A DNA stretch of 64,000 bases from Burkholderia anthina (lineage in GTDB: Bacteria; Pseudomonadota; Gammaproteobacteria; Burkholderiales; Burkholderiaceae). The DNA lies in assembly GCF_001547525.1 (NCBI RefSeq), contig NZ_CM003768.1:1302001-1366000 (forward strand). Reading direction: 5' to 3'. Under the pieces are notes generated by a model. It made no database searches. It had not been told where the DNA came from and saw only the letters and a list, made by a program, of their open reading frames with translations. Within the stretch, counting starts at the first letter, position 1, and each line of letters starts with the position of its first letter. Made by a program: the position numbers and the translations under genes. Of the stretch, positions 54,458-62,665 are shown in pieces.

Positions 54458-54868
54458 TCAGTCGGATGAGTCGATGGTTTCGCTGAACCCGCACTTCGTA
54501 CAGGTGTACTGATTCATGCAGTTTCCGACGTTCTTCCGGTCCATCACATGCTTGCACCCGAACCGGAAAACTCTCACGGTGCCGCCCCAGTAATCGCCGA
54601 TCAGCGCGTAGCTGATCTGGTCGTGCATGAAGAACATTCGCGCGTCGCCGAGGACGGTGCGCGACCACCCAGTCGCGATCGGCGAGTAGCGAAAGAACGA
54701 TGACTTTGCGAATTCATCCCACGAGATCTCGGTCCAACCATTCGGCAGAACGTCGCAACCGTAGTGGCGCACGGGATGCGGCTGGCAGCCGACCTTGCCG
54801 CCCCAGTACAGGTTTTCGATCTGACCGCGAAACGCGGCGTCGGCGCCGCCGATCTTGTCAAGCAACAT
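54458..54868 (-). CDS. hypothetical phage protein with C-terminal zinc ribbon (136 residues)
   Basis: Aromatic-rich protein: FRGQIENLYWGGKVGCQPHP, SWDEFAKSSFFRYSPIATGW and FFMHDQISYALIGDYWGGTV. The end has FGCKHV and YTCTKCGFSE, a possible zinc ribbon. Its start overlaps the upstream gene by 11 bases. It ends 60 bases before a terminator. Not assigned. Confidence 0.77.
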   Translation of the reverse strand: MLLDKIGGADAAFRGQIENLYWGGKVGCQPHPVRHYGCDVLPNGWTEISWDEFAKSSFFRYSPIATGWSRTVLGDARMFFMHDQISYALIGDYWGGTVRVFRFGCKHVMDRKNVGNCMNQYTCTKCGFSETIDSSD

Positions 54869-55064
54869 GGCGGGTCTCCAGCGCTTTCGGCAGCGTCGCG
54901 TCGAGGTGTCGAATCAACTTCACGATGTCCTCGGGGATGCGAATTGCGTGGCTGCCGTGCATAGCGGCGAACGCCGGCCGCAGCAGGTTGCGTTCGTCGT
55001 CGCTCAGCTCGGCGTGTTCGAGGCGCGCGAGCGCACACCAGAGCGGGTCTTGCGTATCGGTCAT
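54858..55064 (-). CDS. small phage protein (68 residues)
   Basis: Helical protein: DPLWCALARLEHAELSDDER, LLRPAFAAMHGSHAIRIPED and VKLIRHLDATLPKAL. Overlaps the upstream gene by 4 bases. Not recognised. Confidence 0.75.
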   Translation of the reverse strand: MTDTQDPLWCALARLEHAELSDDERNLLRPAFAAMHGSHAIRIPEDIVKLIRHLDATLPKALETRHVA

Positions 55065-55501
55065 CGGGGATACTCCTGTTCAATGACGGCCACGACGCGC
55101 TCGCATGTCGCGACGTCGAACCAGCCGATGTGACATTCCTCGTGGTTCGCGATGCCGAGCTGCCGAGCCAGCCAGATATATGCGTCGGTGCGCGTCATGC
55201 CGCCGGACTGCCAGATCGGGTTGAAGGCGGCTTTCGCGCGCTTCCGTGCGTCACGAGTCGGCTCGTCGGCCAGCGTGCCGAGAGGAATCTTGGTGAAGGG
55301 GTGCAGGCCGACATACGCCCGGCAGGAACGACACAGGAACGCCCACGGCCACTCGCCATACTCGCGTCCGTAGATCGCTGAGTTGTTCACGATCTCGACA
55401 GGGCCGCCGTCGTATGGGCATTTCGTCGGAGCCGGCAGAGGGTTTTTGACCCGGGCGGTCGCGCGCCGTGATGGATTCCACGGTGTTTTCGTCTTTTTCA
55501 T
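55061..55501 (-). CDS. zinc-ribbon phage protein, DUF3268-like
   Basis: Protein of 146 residues. CPYDGGPVEIVNNSAIYGRE, then WAFLCRSCRAYVGLHPFTKI form a four-Cys zinc ribbon of the DUF3268 type; GTLADEPTRDARKRAKAAFN and DAYIWLARQLGIANHEECHI complete the family pattern. ATG 55501 is preceded by an in-frame run of low support. Function unknown. Confidence 0.8.
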   Translation of the reverse strand: MKKTKTPWNPSRRATARVKNPLPAPTKCPYDGGPVEIVNNSAIYGREYGEWPWAFLCRSCRAYVGLHPFTKIPLGTLADEPTRDARKRAKAAFNPIWQSGGMTRTDAYIWLARQLGIANHEECHIGWFDVATCERVVAVIEQEYPR

Positions 55502-55584
55502 GACCAGATCGAAAAAATGGGCGCTGTGCGAGCCGCCCGAATGCGCCGCGCAATCCGGGGCACGGAAGGCGCGCGGCGGTGCTG

Positions 55585-56208
55585 CTATCGGGGCATCCAC
55601 TGCGTGCCGCGCACGATCCGGCCGACTGGCTCGAGTACGAGCACCTCGGATTCCTTCTCGCTGCGCACGAGTGCGCTGCCGCGGCGCTGTGCTTTCTCGA
55701 GCGACGTGTGGCGCTTCGGCTTGCAATACCTGCCGACCGTCACGAACAACGGTGCGCTCGCGCCGACCGGCCCGAGCGTCAGCTCGTCGATGCGCGCTTC
55801 GAGTGCCGCGGTATTCGCGCGCCACGTGTCGGCTCGTTGCTGCGCAGCGTCGCGCTCGGCGGTGAGGCGCTCGACGTCGGCGCGCAGGTCCGCGATGATC
55901 CGCGCGACGTCGATGACGCGGGCGTTCGGGTCCAGTGACTCCTCGACAAGGCCGACCGATACCAGCGCCGGCGCTGCGTTGGCCGGCGGCGCGTCGCCGG
56001 CCGGCGTGGCCTGCTGCACTGCGCGCGCGAGCCAGTACACGTACTCGTTGCCGCCGCCGGCCCGCTTCTCGCGTTCGACGATCGCCTCGCCGAGCATCCG
56101 GTTCAACTCCTTCGTCACGTCGAGATGCGGGAGCCCGGTTCCCGTCGCCACGGCCTTCGCCGTGGCTTCCGATGTCGCGGCGAGATACTTCTCGATGTCC
56201 TCTCTCAC
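55585..56208 (-). CDS. hypothetical phage protein with HTH and coiled coil (207 residues)
   Basis: The N-terminus EDIEKYLAATSEATAKAVAT and THLP-like GLPHLDVTKELNRMLGEAIV resembles a DUF1627-type winged helix. A coiled coil (ADLRADVERLTAERDAAQQR) spans about 105-145. The C-terminus TVGRYCKPKRHTSLEKAQRR may contact nucleic acid. Overlaps the ATPase gene by 4 bases. 83 bases with no gene separate it from the next downstream gene. Confidence 0.77.
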   Translation of the reverse strand: MREDIEKYLAATSEATAKAVATGTGLPHLDVTKELNRMLGEAIVEREKRAGGGNEYVYWLARAVQQATPAGDAPPANAAPALVSVGLVEESLDPNARVIDVARIIADLRADVERLTAERDAAQQRADTWRANTAALEARIDELTLGPVGASAPLFVTVGRYCKPKRHTSLEKAQRRGSALVRSEKESEVLVLEPVGRIVRGTQWMPR

Positions 56209-57971
56209 GCTGCCTCCCGGATTGCACGCTGCGCGGCCGGCGCGACCTGACCGCCCTCGACCCAGAATGCTTCGATGGCCTCGGGCAGGCCGCCGGGTGG
56301 CGTTTTCAGGCTCATGAACACGAGCGCCGTGTCGATCTGATTGGTGTATGCGAGGTCGTCGAGCCAGTAGAGCAGCCGATCGCGCTCCGGGCCGACCAGG
56401 ACGTCGGCGCGATCGAGCACGAGCAGCTTGAGGCCCGAGAAGTGGCCGATCGCCGCGGCGATGTGCGCGTCGACTCGCCAGCGCTCCGATTCGGACAGCA
56501 GAGCGTAGGCGCGCCCGTCGGCGAAGATCTCCATCTCAGGCGTGATCGTCACGTCGGCCCATTCGGACATCTCGGCGAGCGCGACGAGGCGCTCGTTCAT
56601 CGGCGTCAGCGCTTCGCTGAGCAGGTCGGCCGGGATGCCATTCGGCGCGAGCGCGTCGGCGATCGCCTCGTACGCGACGACGTCTTCGTGCAGCGCGGCG
56701 GCCTGCTTCGCCAGATCGGCAGCGCCGGCGGCGCGCCGCTCGATTTCGCGAAGCGTCGCGATGTCGGTGTCGAGCTGCTTTCGGCGGCGGTGGAGGTCGG
56801 CCAGTTCCGAGCGAGCGGCGTCGCCGCTCTCGCGTGCGGCGGCCGCGCCGCTTTCCTCCGCATCGTCTTCGTGTGCGCGCAGCTGCGTCGCGGCCGCGTC
56901 CGCCGCTTCGACGTCGCGTTTGCGGTTGGCGGCCGCGTTTTGCAGCGTCTTCAAGCCCTGCTCGTACTCGGGCAGCTTTGCGGCCGCGTCAGCGTCGCGC
57001 GCGCCGGATGCGGCCGCCGCCGACAGCACGCCGTTGAGGTAGCGCAGGAGCGCGCCGCATTCCGGGCACGAACATTCTGTTCCGGCCGGCGCCGCGCCGG
57101 CGAGCACACGAAGCGCTTCGACCTTGGGCAGGAATTCAGCGACCTGCTCGTCGGCGAGCTGCGCGAGCTCGACCGCCTTCGCGTAGCCGGCGGCGCGCGT
57201 GCGCAGGTCCGCGATTTTCGACGCGCGCGCACGGGCCGCGGTGTCGGCCGCGTCGGCTGCGCCGATCTGCTGCTGCAGTTCGCCGATCCGGTCGTCGAGC
57301 GCCGCGCGGTCGCCCGTGAGCTTCCGCAATGCTGCCTCGTCGAACTCGACCGCCGCCGGGCGCCAGGTGGCGGCCTTTTGGCTGCCGTACGTTTCGCCGG
57401 TCGCGGTGCGCCACGACTGCTTCGCGCCGCGCGCGCGATCGGCGGCTTCCTTCTGCGCAGCTTCGAAGCCGGCACGCAACATCGGCGTGATGGCCGCGAG
57501 CCGCGCGGCGGCCGGCGCCGGCACCGCATCGGCGCGGAACCCAAGCTTATCGAGCAGCCGGGCCCGCATTTCGTCGACGCCGATCTTCACGCCCATCAGG
57601 TCGTACAGGAACGCCCGGCGCTCGGCCGCGCCGAGGTGCGCGAACCGGTGCGCGTCGAGGACCAGCGGCAGGCGCGGATCCTCGGCGAGTTCGCGCTTGA
57701 GCTTGCCGGACGGCAGCATGACGCTGTTCGCCTGCTCGCCGCATGCGACCACGATCTGGCCGCCGTCGGCCCCCTCGGTAACGAGCGAGCCGTACTCCTT
57801 CTTCAGCGCGACGCGCACGGTGTCACCGGTGAGCGCCATGCGTACGGCTTCCTGCAAGCTGCTTTTGCCGGCACCGTTCGGGCCAGTGAAGAGGGCGACG
57901 GGTTTCGCGAGCCGGACGTCCGCGGTGCGGATCCCGAGAACGTTCGCCACGTAGATGTCGGTGATTTTCAC
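56205..57971 (-). CDS. Rad50/RecF-like SMC-family ATPase
   Basis: ATPase of 588 residues. Walker A GPNGAGKSS (30-38), a coiled-coil middle (about 170-420) interrupted by CSCPECG (300-306), which resembles the Rad50 zinc hook or a zinc ribbon, a signature-like LLSESERWR (491-499) and Walker B LKLLVLDRADVL (515-524), with Arg where Glu usually follows Asp. GTG 57971 overlaps the upstream stop (GTGA) after AGGGAGAGG. It lies beside RecT-block genes, so a DNA-end processing or nuclease-loading role is likely; the partner nuclease may be the Cas4-like protein. Confidence 0.88.
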   Translation of the reverse strand: MKITDIYVANVLGIRTADVRLAKPVALFTGPNGAGKSSLQEAVRMALTGDTVRVALKKEYGSLVTEGADGGQIVVACGEQANSVMLPSGKLKRELAEDPRLPLVLDAHRFAHLGAAERRAFLYDLMGVKIGVDEMRARLLDKLGFRADAVPAPAAARLAAITPMLRAGFEAAQKEAADRARGAKQSWRTATGETYGSQKAATWRPAAVEFDEAALRKLTGDRAALDDRIGELQQQIGAADAADTAARARASKIADLRTRAAGYAKAVELAQLADEQVAEFLPKVEALRVLAGAAPAGTECSCPECGALLRYLNGVLSAAAASGARDADAAAKLPEYEQGLKTLQNAAANRKRDVEAADAAATQLRAHEDDAEESGAAAARESGDAARSELADLHRRRKQLDTDIATLREIERRAAGAADLAKQAAALHEDVVAYEAIADALAPNGIPADLLSEALTPMNERLVALAEMSEWADVTITPEMEIFADGRAYALLSESERWRVDAHIAAAIGHFSGLKLLVLDRADVLVGPERDRLLYWLDDLAYTNQIDTALVFMSLKTPPGGLPEAIEAFWVEGGQVAPAAQRAIREAA

Positions 57972-58852
57972 GATTCCTCTCCCTGCGGTCGGCGCGGCCG
58001 CAGCACCGTGCGGCCGCCGTCCGAATCCATCGCACTGACGATGCCCTTCGCTTCGAGCAACTCGACCAGCCGCGCGGCGCGGTTGTAGCCGATCTTGAAC
58101 TGGCGCTGTACGCTCGAAATCGTCACTTTCTGCTGCTCGATCACGAACGCTTCGACTTGGGCGTACAGCGGATCCTCGTTGCCGGAGGCGGCTTGTTCCT
58201 CGTGCCACTCCTTCCAGCCCTTCACCCATGCGATGCACAGCTCGCCGGCCATCACCGGGCACTCGCTTTCCGGTTTGCCGTCGGCGGCCGCTTGCCGGCC
58301 GGCCTGATGCTGCTCGTCGAGTTGCGCTTGCGTCGGGCCGTCGCCGAGCTTCGGCACTTCGCGGAATTCGGCGTCGACGACGTCGTCGCCGTTCGGGCGC
58401 CGCCCGTCCATGCCGTCGCCGTCCTGGTCGGTGTACTCGCGGCCGAGGTCCAACCCACGCTGATCGGATTCGCCGCGGATCTCGTCCATGCCGCCGGTGT
58501 GCTCGTCGGGGTTTGCGACGACGACCAGGACGGCTTTTCCGCTCGCCTCGTACAACTCGTGCAGGTTCGGTTGGGAGCCGCCGAATTTCACGACCGCCTT
58601 GACGCCGTCCTTGATCGTGATCTGGTCGAGGTCGCCCTGAACGACGATGCGGCCATCGCTAGCGATCAGGTGCGTCGCCATCTTCACGTTGTGCTCGACG
58701 CGCGCCTTCAGCCGATCGATGACGTCGTTCTGCTTTTTCTCGGACAGCTTGACCCACATGTCCGGCAGGAGCTTGATCTCGGTGACGAGCGCGGAGAGCA
58801 GGTCTTTGCCGATCGATTCGGCGGTCATCTGGAGTACGTTTTTGTCGGTCAT
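57968..58852 (-). CDS. phage protein with RMF-like and FtsK-gamma domains
   Basis: Protein of 294 residues. Residues 1-115 are a conserved helical and beta domain of unknown type (LLSALVTEIKLLPDMWVKLS). Residues 182-218 (HQAGRQAAADGKPESECPV, MAGELCIAWVKGWKEWHEE) resemble ribosome modulation factor. Residues 228-284 (YAQVEAFVIEQQKVTISSVQ, RQFKIGYNRAARLVELLEAK) are an FtsK-gamma winged helix, which in FtsK reads KOPS sites. The combination is unusual and suggests a DNA-site-reading adaptor for the adjacent ATPase or RecT. Overlaps the ATPase gene by 4 bases. Confidence 0.87.
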   Translation of the reverse strand: MTDKNVLQMTAESIGKDLLSALVTEIKLLPDMWVKLSEKKQNDVIDRLKARVEHNVKMATHLIASDGRIVVQGDLDQITIKDGVKAVVKFGGSQPNLHELYEASGKAVLVVVANPDEHTGGMDEIRGESDQRGLDLGREYTDQDGDGMDGRRPNGDDVVDAEFREVPKLGDGPTQAQLDEQHQAGRQAAADGKPESECPVMAGELCIAWVKGWKEWHEEQAASGNEDPLYAQVEAFVIEQQKVTISSVQRQFKIGYNRAARLVELLEAKGIVSAMDSDGGRTVLRPRRPQGEES

Positions 58853-58882
58853 GTCGAAATCCTTGGCGGCGGTAGTGGCGGG

Positions 58883-60094
58883 TTAGTCGGCGTTGATCGG
58901 GCCGCGCGGCCGGCGGCCGGCCGGCGTGGTAGTCTGGGCGGCTGCTTTGCCGGCGGCCGCCTGCTCAGTTGCGGCGGTGATAGCGCGCATGCGCGCCGAG
59001 GCGAGGGCGTTCAGTTCGGCCTTGGCGGTTTCATCGGGCACACCGCTGATCGCGCTCCGAGCGAGGTCGAGGTCTTCGGGAGATTTCGCGCTTTCGATGT
59101 CCTCGCGGATGCCGCGCACGAGTCCGGCGACATCGAAGTCGAAGCCGCCTTGGGCGCCGTCATCGTCATCGCTCGGTTCACCCTGGTCGTCGACGGGATC
59201 CGCGGGCGCGTCCGACGGCGGCGCGGCGTTTTCGCGCGATTCGGTGGCGGGACCGGTTTGCGCCGGCGTGGCGCGCGAGACTTCCTCGGCCGGCTGCGCG
59301 CGGCCGGCTCGCAGCTCGTCGAGCGTCGAGCGGTTGACCGAGTAACTGCCGTCTTCGTGCACGTCGACGATATCCGCCACTTCCTCGACGCTCGTCAGGC
59401 CCATCAGTAGCTCGGGCGCGTACAGCTTCCCGAAGAACGACGCGCTGCGGTACCGAAGCATTACTTCGGGCATCGTCTGCCACTTGCTGCCGTTCTTCGT
59501 GTACCAGCCTTCCTTCACAGCGAGCTCGATCGACACCGGCGGCGATTCGAGGCGCGTGTCGGTTCCGCGCTCGAGCGCCCAGGCGATGCACTCGATATCC
59601 TCGATCTCCACGTCTTGGCGCTTCTCGGTGCGCGAGCGGTTGCCGCTCGGGCCGCTCCATTCGAACGTCACGTATGGCACCGTCTTGCGTCCGAGCTTGC
59701 GGATGTCGAAACGCAGCGGGGAGAAGCGTCCGCAACCGTTCACGGCCGCGATGATCCACTGCGACGACCAGGACGGCCGTCCCTCGACGATGTACAGGTT
59801 CTGCATCACCATCAGGGGGTCTGCGCCCATGCGTTGCGCCATGTTCAGCGCGACGACGGCATTCGCAATCGCGTTCGGGTTCTCGCGCGATTCGGTGACC
59901 TCACCGTAGCGATTGGTTTTCTCGATCGTTTTGCGGTACGCGGCAGGCACAAGCGTCGACGACGCCAACAGGTTCGCCGCGCGCTGCATCAGCTCGAACG
60001 ATTGCAGCGAGCCGAAGCCGGGCGCGACGGCGGGGAGGGTGGCCTCGCGCGGCAACGGCGAGCGGACGGATTCGAGAGTTGTGGGCGTGGACAT
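58883..60094 (-). CDS. recT: RecT-family single-strand annealing recombinase
   Basis: Protein of 403 residues. The RecT core is in GSLQSFELMQRAANLLASST, ANAVVALNMAQRMGADPLMV, MQNLYIVEGRPSWSSQWIIA and KLGRKTVPYVTFEWSGPSG; a long acidic C-terminal region (DDQGEPSDDDDGAQGGFDFD) and a helical tail follow. RecT proteins anneal complementary single strands in phage recombination. It is between the FtsK-gamma protein (30 bases) and the Cas4-like nuclease (11 bases), a RecT/exonuclease arrangement. ATG 60094 places the domain normally. Confidence 0.87.
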   Translation of the reverse strand: MSTPTTLESVRSPLPREATLPAVAPGFGSLQSFELMQRAANLLASSTLVPAAYRKTIEKTNRYGEVTESRENPNAIANAVVALNMAQRMGADPLMVMQNLYIVEGRPSWSSQWIIAAVNGCGRFSPLRFDIRKLGRKTVPYVTFEWSGPSGNRSRTEKRQDVEIEDIECIAWALERGTDTRLESPPVSIELAVKEGWYTKNGSKWQTMPEVMLRYRSASFFGKLYAPELLMGLTSVEEVADIVDVHEDGSYSVNRSTLDELRAGRAQPAEEVSRATPAQTGPATESRENAAPPSDAPADPVDDQGEPSDDDDGAQGGFDFDVAGLVRGIREDIESAKSPEDLDLARSAISGVPDETAKAELNALASARMRAITAATEQAAAGKAAAQTTTPAGRRPRGPINAD

Positions 60095-60105
60095 GGATAC
60101 CTCGG

Positions 60106-60918
60106 TTATTCGTGGAATTGGCAGGTGCCGTAGCGCGGGCAGTATTTCTTGTCGCACAACAGCGATTTCGGGTTGGGGTAGAAGCGGCCAGATCGGAACA
60201 TGTCGGCCGCGAACTGGATCAGGCCGGGCGTTTCCTCGGTTCCGATCATCACGCGCTTCGCGTTCTTGACCGGGGCGGTCGCGACCTCTGGCTTGCCCTT
60301 CGTTTTGAGCCCGATGATCTCGGCTGTATCGGCTATCAGCTCGCCGGTCGTGTGCTCGTAGAGCATCTCGTAGGTGCCGATCTGCGGCCCGTGACCCTTC
60401 GTCACCGCGACACCTTGGGCGACAGCCTTCGACCCGCTTTTCAGATCGGCAATGCCGGGGCCGAGCGCTGTGCGCCGGACTCGTGCGCGGTCCATCGTGC
60501 CGGTGAGGCGGATCACGATTCCACCGCCGCAGTCGATGTCGAGCGGCTTTGTTTCCATCTCGACCGCGACGAATTCGTACCTCGGCGTGATCTCGAGGCA
60601 GTACTTCGTCGTGAGCGAGATTCCGATGCGCTCGGCCTCCTGCAGGTTGAGATCGTCGCTCTCCGGGTTGTACTCGTTCGATGGGTCGTAGAGTTTGTCG
60701 ATGAATGCGCCAGCCGCGTCGTCGATGGTCAGGCCGGAGCCGTCAAGCACGCTCTGGTCATAGGCGGCCGTGCCGGCGTGGATCGCGGTACCGAGCGCGG
60801 CGCGTAGCCCCACGACGTTGCGCATGCCGAGGATGTGGATTGCTTCAAAGCGGTATGCGCATTCAAATAGCGAGGCCCATGCTGACGCACGGACACGAAA
60901 GATCGACGGGGTGATCAT
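60106..60918 (-). CDS. PD-(D/E)XK nuclease, Cas4/RecB-like with predicted iron-sulfur cluster
   Basis: Protein of 270 residues. Nuclease residues: His47 (GTAIHAG), Asp143 (TGTMDRA), Asp158 and Lys160 (IADLKSGSK), and the QxxxY box Gln179-Tyr183 (QIGTYEMLY). Four Cys fit a 4Fe-4S site as in Cas4 and AddB: Cys20 (FECAYRF) plus Cys255, Cys260 and Cys266 (CDKKYCPRYGTC). It probably makes the single-stranded DNA used by RecT. ATG 60918 overlaps the HNH gene stop by 4 bases. Confidence 0.9.
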   Translation of the reverse strand: MITPSIFRVRASAWASLFECAYRFEAIHILGMRNVVGLRAALGTAIHAGTAAYDQSVLDGSGLTIDDAAGAFIDKLYDPSNEYNPESDDLNLQEAERIGISLTTKYCLEITPRYEFVAVEMETKPLDIDCGGGIVIRLTGTMDRARVRRTALGPGIADLKSGSKAVAQGVAVTKGHGPQIGTYEMLYEHTTGELIADTAEIIGLKTKGKPEVATAPVKNAKRVMIGTEETPGLIQFAADMFRSGRFYPNPKSLLCDKKYCPRYGTCQFHE

Positions 60919-61385
60919 CGTTGAGCTCCAAAGCCCGGGCGTGAGACCGGTGCGAACTCCGGCCATGCCGGAGAATTCGAGAGGCGGTGGTGCAGAGCGA
61001 CGTGATACTCGTGAGTGCACACGAGCAGGTTTTCAGGGCGGTTGTCGCTCTTCACGCCGTTGATGTGGTGCACTACCTCGGTGTTTGGATTGCCGGGGCC
61101 AAGACTGCGCAGAGGGCGGCCAAGCGCCGCCTCGGCGACGAGAATGTGTTCGTAACGCCGCGTGTTTGCCGCGACGCGCACGACCACATAGCCTTGCGTG
61201 CTGAACGTGCGATTTCCTATCGCCGCTGCCGTCTTCGCGGCCGCCGCTTTGCCGATGCCATGGCCCTTGAGGTACTTCAGCGGCTGGCCCTTGATCCATC
61301 CCTTCGAACGATCGTTGACGGGCGCAACCCGTGTCGGCCGGCCGCAGCCGCACTGGCAAAGGGCTACGATTGTCGCGGTGGTCAT
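60915..61385 (-). CDS. HNH endonuclease
   Basis: Protein of 156 residues. N-terminal CQCGCGRPTRVAPVNDRSKG supplies three Cys; HNH core TEVVHHINGVKSDNRPENLL then VCTHEYHVALHHR has His-His, Asn and His in the usual spacing, preceded by RYEHILVAEAALGRPLRSL (H, A.., LGRPL), typical of phage homing-type HNH proteins. It is inserted in the recombination gene string with 4-base overlaps at both ends, so it is part of the operon and not an invader of a gene. Confidence 0.9.
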   Translation of the reverse strand: MTTATIVALCQCGCGRPTRVAPVNDRSKGWIKGQPLKYLKGHGIGKAAAAKTAAAIGNRTFSTQGYVVVRVAANTRRYEHILVAEAALGRPLRSLGPGNPNTEVVHHINGVKSDNRPENLLVCTHEYHVALHHRLSNSPAWPEFAPVSRPGFGAQR

Positions 61386-61672
61386 GCTTCACCCTCGACG
61401 ACGGCCGGCTCGGCCGCCGGCATCTGCTCGATGCACACGTACGGGAAGCGCTCGGGGAACGGCTTGATGTGCTTGTAGAAGTGCGAGCCGATCGAGTCGG
61501 CCGTCTTGAGCGCGTCGAAGTTGGCCTGCGTGAAGTCGGCGTAGTGATACAGCGACGTCCGCGCGCCGGTCTTGCGATCCTTGAACCGGACCGCAAGCGT
61601 TTCGGATTCAGCGTCGTAGCCGATGCTGTGGATCTGCGAGGATTCGACGGGCAGGGTGTCGATGGTTTTCAT
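61382..61672 (-). CDS. KTSC-domain protein
   Basis: Protein of 96 residues. SSQIHSIGYDAESETLAVRF and YHYADFTQANFDALKTADSI then GSHFYKHIKP are the KTSC domain (here the signature reads IGSHFYKHIK). KTSC domains are found alone or next to nucleic-acid enzymes; their role is unknown. Overlaps the HNH gene by 4 bases. Confidence 0.88.
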   Translation of the reverse strand: MKTIDTLPVESSQIHSIGYDAESETLAVRFKDRKTGARTSLYHYADFTQANFDALKTADSIGSHFYKHIKPFPERFPYVCIEQMPAAEPAVVEGEA

Positions 61673-61851
61673 CTCGGTTGCTCCTGATAGAGGGATCGGG
61701 GCGTGCGTCGGCAGCGCGCAAACTCGCGGCGCGGTGGCACTGGATTCAACGGGGCGGGTGGAGACAGCGTCTCGCGGAATGCGAGGCGGTGCGGCTCGGT
61801 GGCGTTACAGAATGCCGAAGTGCTTGGCGATGCCGTCGACGGCGACAGCAA
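61669..61851 (-). CDS. possible small phage protein (60 residues), low support
   Basis: Its stop overlaps the KTSC ATG as ATGA and it fills an otherwise empty 132-base gap. The peptide is Pro/Arg/Ser-rich (CNATEPHRLAFRETLSPPAP, RREFARCRRTPRSLYQEQPR) and the only usable start overlaps the gene at 61805 by 47 bases. It may be spurious. Confidence 0.3.
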   Translation of the reverse strand: MLSPSTASPSTSAFCNATEPHRLAFRETLSPPAPLNPVPPRREFARCRRTPRSLYQEQPR

Positions 61852-61948
61852 GAAGAGCGACCGCGACGAGGATCGCGACGACGAGGACGCGCGCGGCGCG
61901 CGGGTGCCGCCGCTCGAAGAGGTCGGCGTGATCGGTGAAGCGGCTCAT
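61805..61948 (-). CDS. tiny phage membrane protein (47 residues)
   Basis: SRFTDHADLFERRHPRAARV followed by one hydrophobic helix (LVVAILVAVALLAVAVDGIA) and KHFGIL. ATG 61948 overlaps the previous gene's stop by 4 bases. Confidence 0.72.
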   Translation of the reverse strand: MSRFTDHADLFERRHPRAARVLVVAILVAVALLAVAVDGIAKHFGIL

Positions 61949-62112
61949 GCGGGCCTCACAAAAATGGACGCGGCCGAAGATCCATCGGCGTTGAGTCCGG
62001 CGACAATCAAAGTGCACGCGGCCGCAATTGCGAGCGCGGCGAGGTAGCCAACTATGGGATTCCACTCGTATAGGCGTTCGAGCAGATTGCCCAGGTAATC
62101 GAACGGCGTCAT
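61945..62112 (-). CDS. tiny phage membrane protein (55 residues)
   Basis: TPFDYLGNLLERLYEWNPIV then VGYLAALAIAAACTLIVAGL, one transmembrane helix, ending IFVRPA. Overlaps both neighbours by 4 bases. Confidence 0.72.
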   Translation of the reverse strand: MTPFDYLGNLLERLYEWNPIVGYLAALAIAAACTLIVAGLNADGSSAASIFVRPA

Positions 62113-62492
62113 GGTCGGTTGTCTGTTCGGCAGTGCGGGCAGTCTTGTGAATAGCGGTCGGCATCTCGCAGAAACCTGCCACAGCCGACGCAATTCACGC
62201 GAAAGGCACGCGGCTTCGGTGGCTCGATCAGCTTGATGCCAGTACCAGACAGCGCCTCATTGCGATCGATGTACTGCATGTCGACAGCGGGGCGGGTCTT
62301 GGAATCGATGTATTCCTTGGGCCACGGGATGTCAGTCTCGCGGGCGTTGTGCTTCGCTTGGGCTTCTTCGCGCGTGAACAGGCGCGCCTTCCGCAGATCG
62401 GTTGTGTATCCGCCGCAGCCTTTCTCGGCCCACCACAAAACGTCGTTTCCTACGTAGGCGCGGCTGTCTTGGAGATAGAACTGATTGCTCAT
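62109..62492 (-). CDS. phage protein with C-terminal zinc ribbon (127 residues)
   Basis: N-terminal NQFYLQDSRAYVGNDVLWWA then KGCGGYTTDLRKARLFTREE is a motif seen in many short phage proteins that describe a display-like beta fold (YVGNxVLWW). The end has NCVGCGRFLRDADRYSQDCP and HCRT, a four-Cys zinc ribbon. Overlaps the upstream tiny gene by 4 bases. Confidence 0.8.
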   Translation of the reverse strand: MSNQFYLQDSRAYVGNDVLWWAEKGCGGYTTDLRKARLFTREEAQAKHNARETDIPWPKEYIDSKTRPAVDMQYIDRNEALSGTGIKLIEPPKPRAFRVNCVGCGRFLRDADRYSQDCPHCRTDNRP

Positions 62493-62665
62493 CCGAGGCT
62501 CCGCAGGTAGGGGCCAGCAAGGTCAGCGCCGAACCAGAGCGCGCCGATCACGACGCCGTATGCCGCCGCCCACGCCGATCCTTCGATTACGTAGCGCAGA
62601 CGCGATACAGGTGATCGTTTGTAATTGCGCGATACAGGCGATAGGCTGTTGAGGGAAACTCGCAT
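62489..62665 (-). CDS. tiny phage protein (58 residues), probable membrane helix
   Basis: ATG 62665 to TGA 62489. MRVSLNSLSPVSRNYKRSPV then RLRYVIEGSAWAAAYGVVIG and ALWFGADLAGPYLRSLG. The second half is a moderately hydrophobic helix. The internal SPVSRN/SPVSRL words come from a short DNA repeat (CGATACAGG at two places). Overlaps by 4 bases downstream and 1 base upstream. Confidence 0.72.
   Translation of the reverse strand: MRVSLNSLSPVSRNYKRSPVSRLRYVIEGSAWAAAYGVVIGALWFGADLAGPYLRSLG

Noticed and set aside
60915..61385. HNH gene as a homing intron or intein insertion
   Set aside because: It overlaps intact neighbours by 4 bases on both sides and interrupts nothing.
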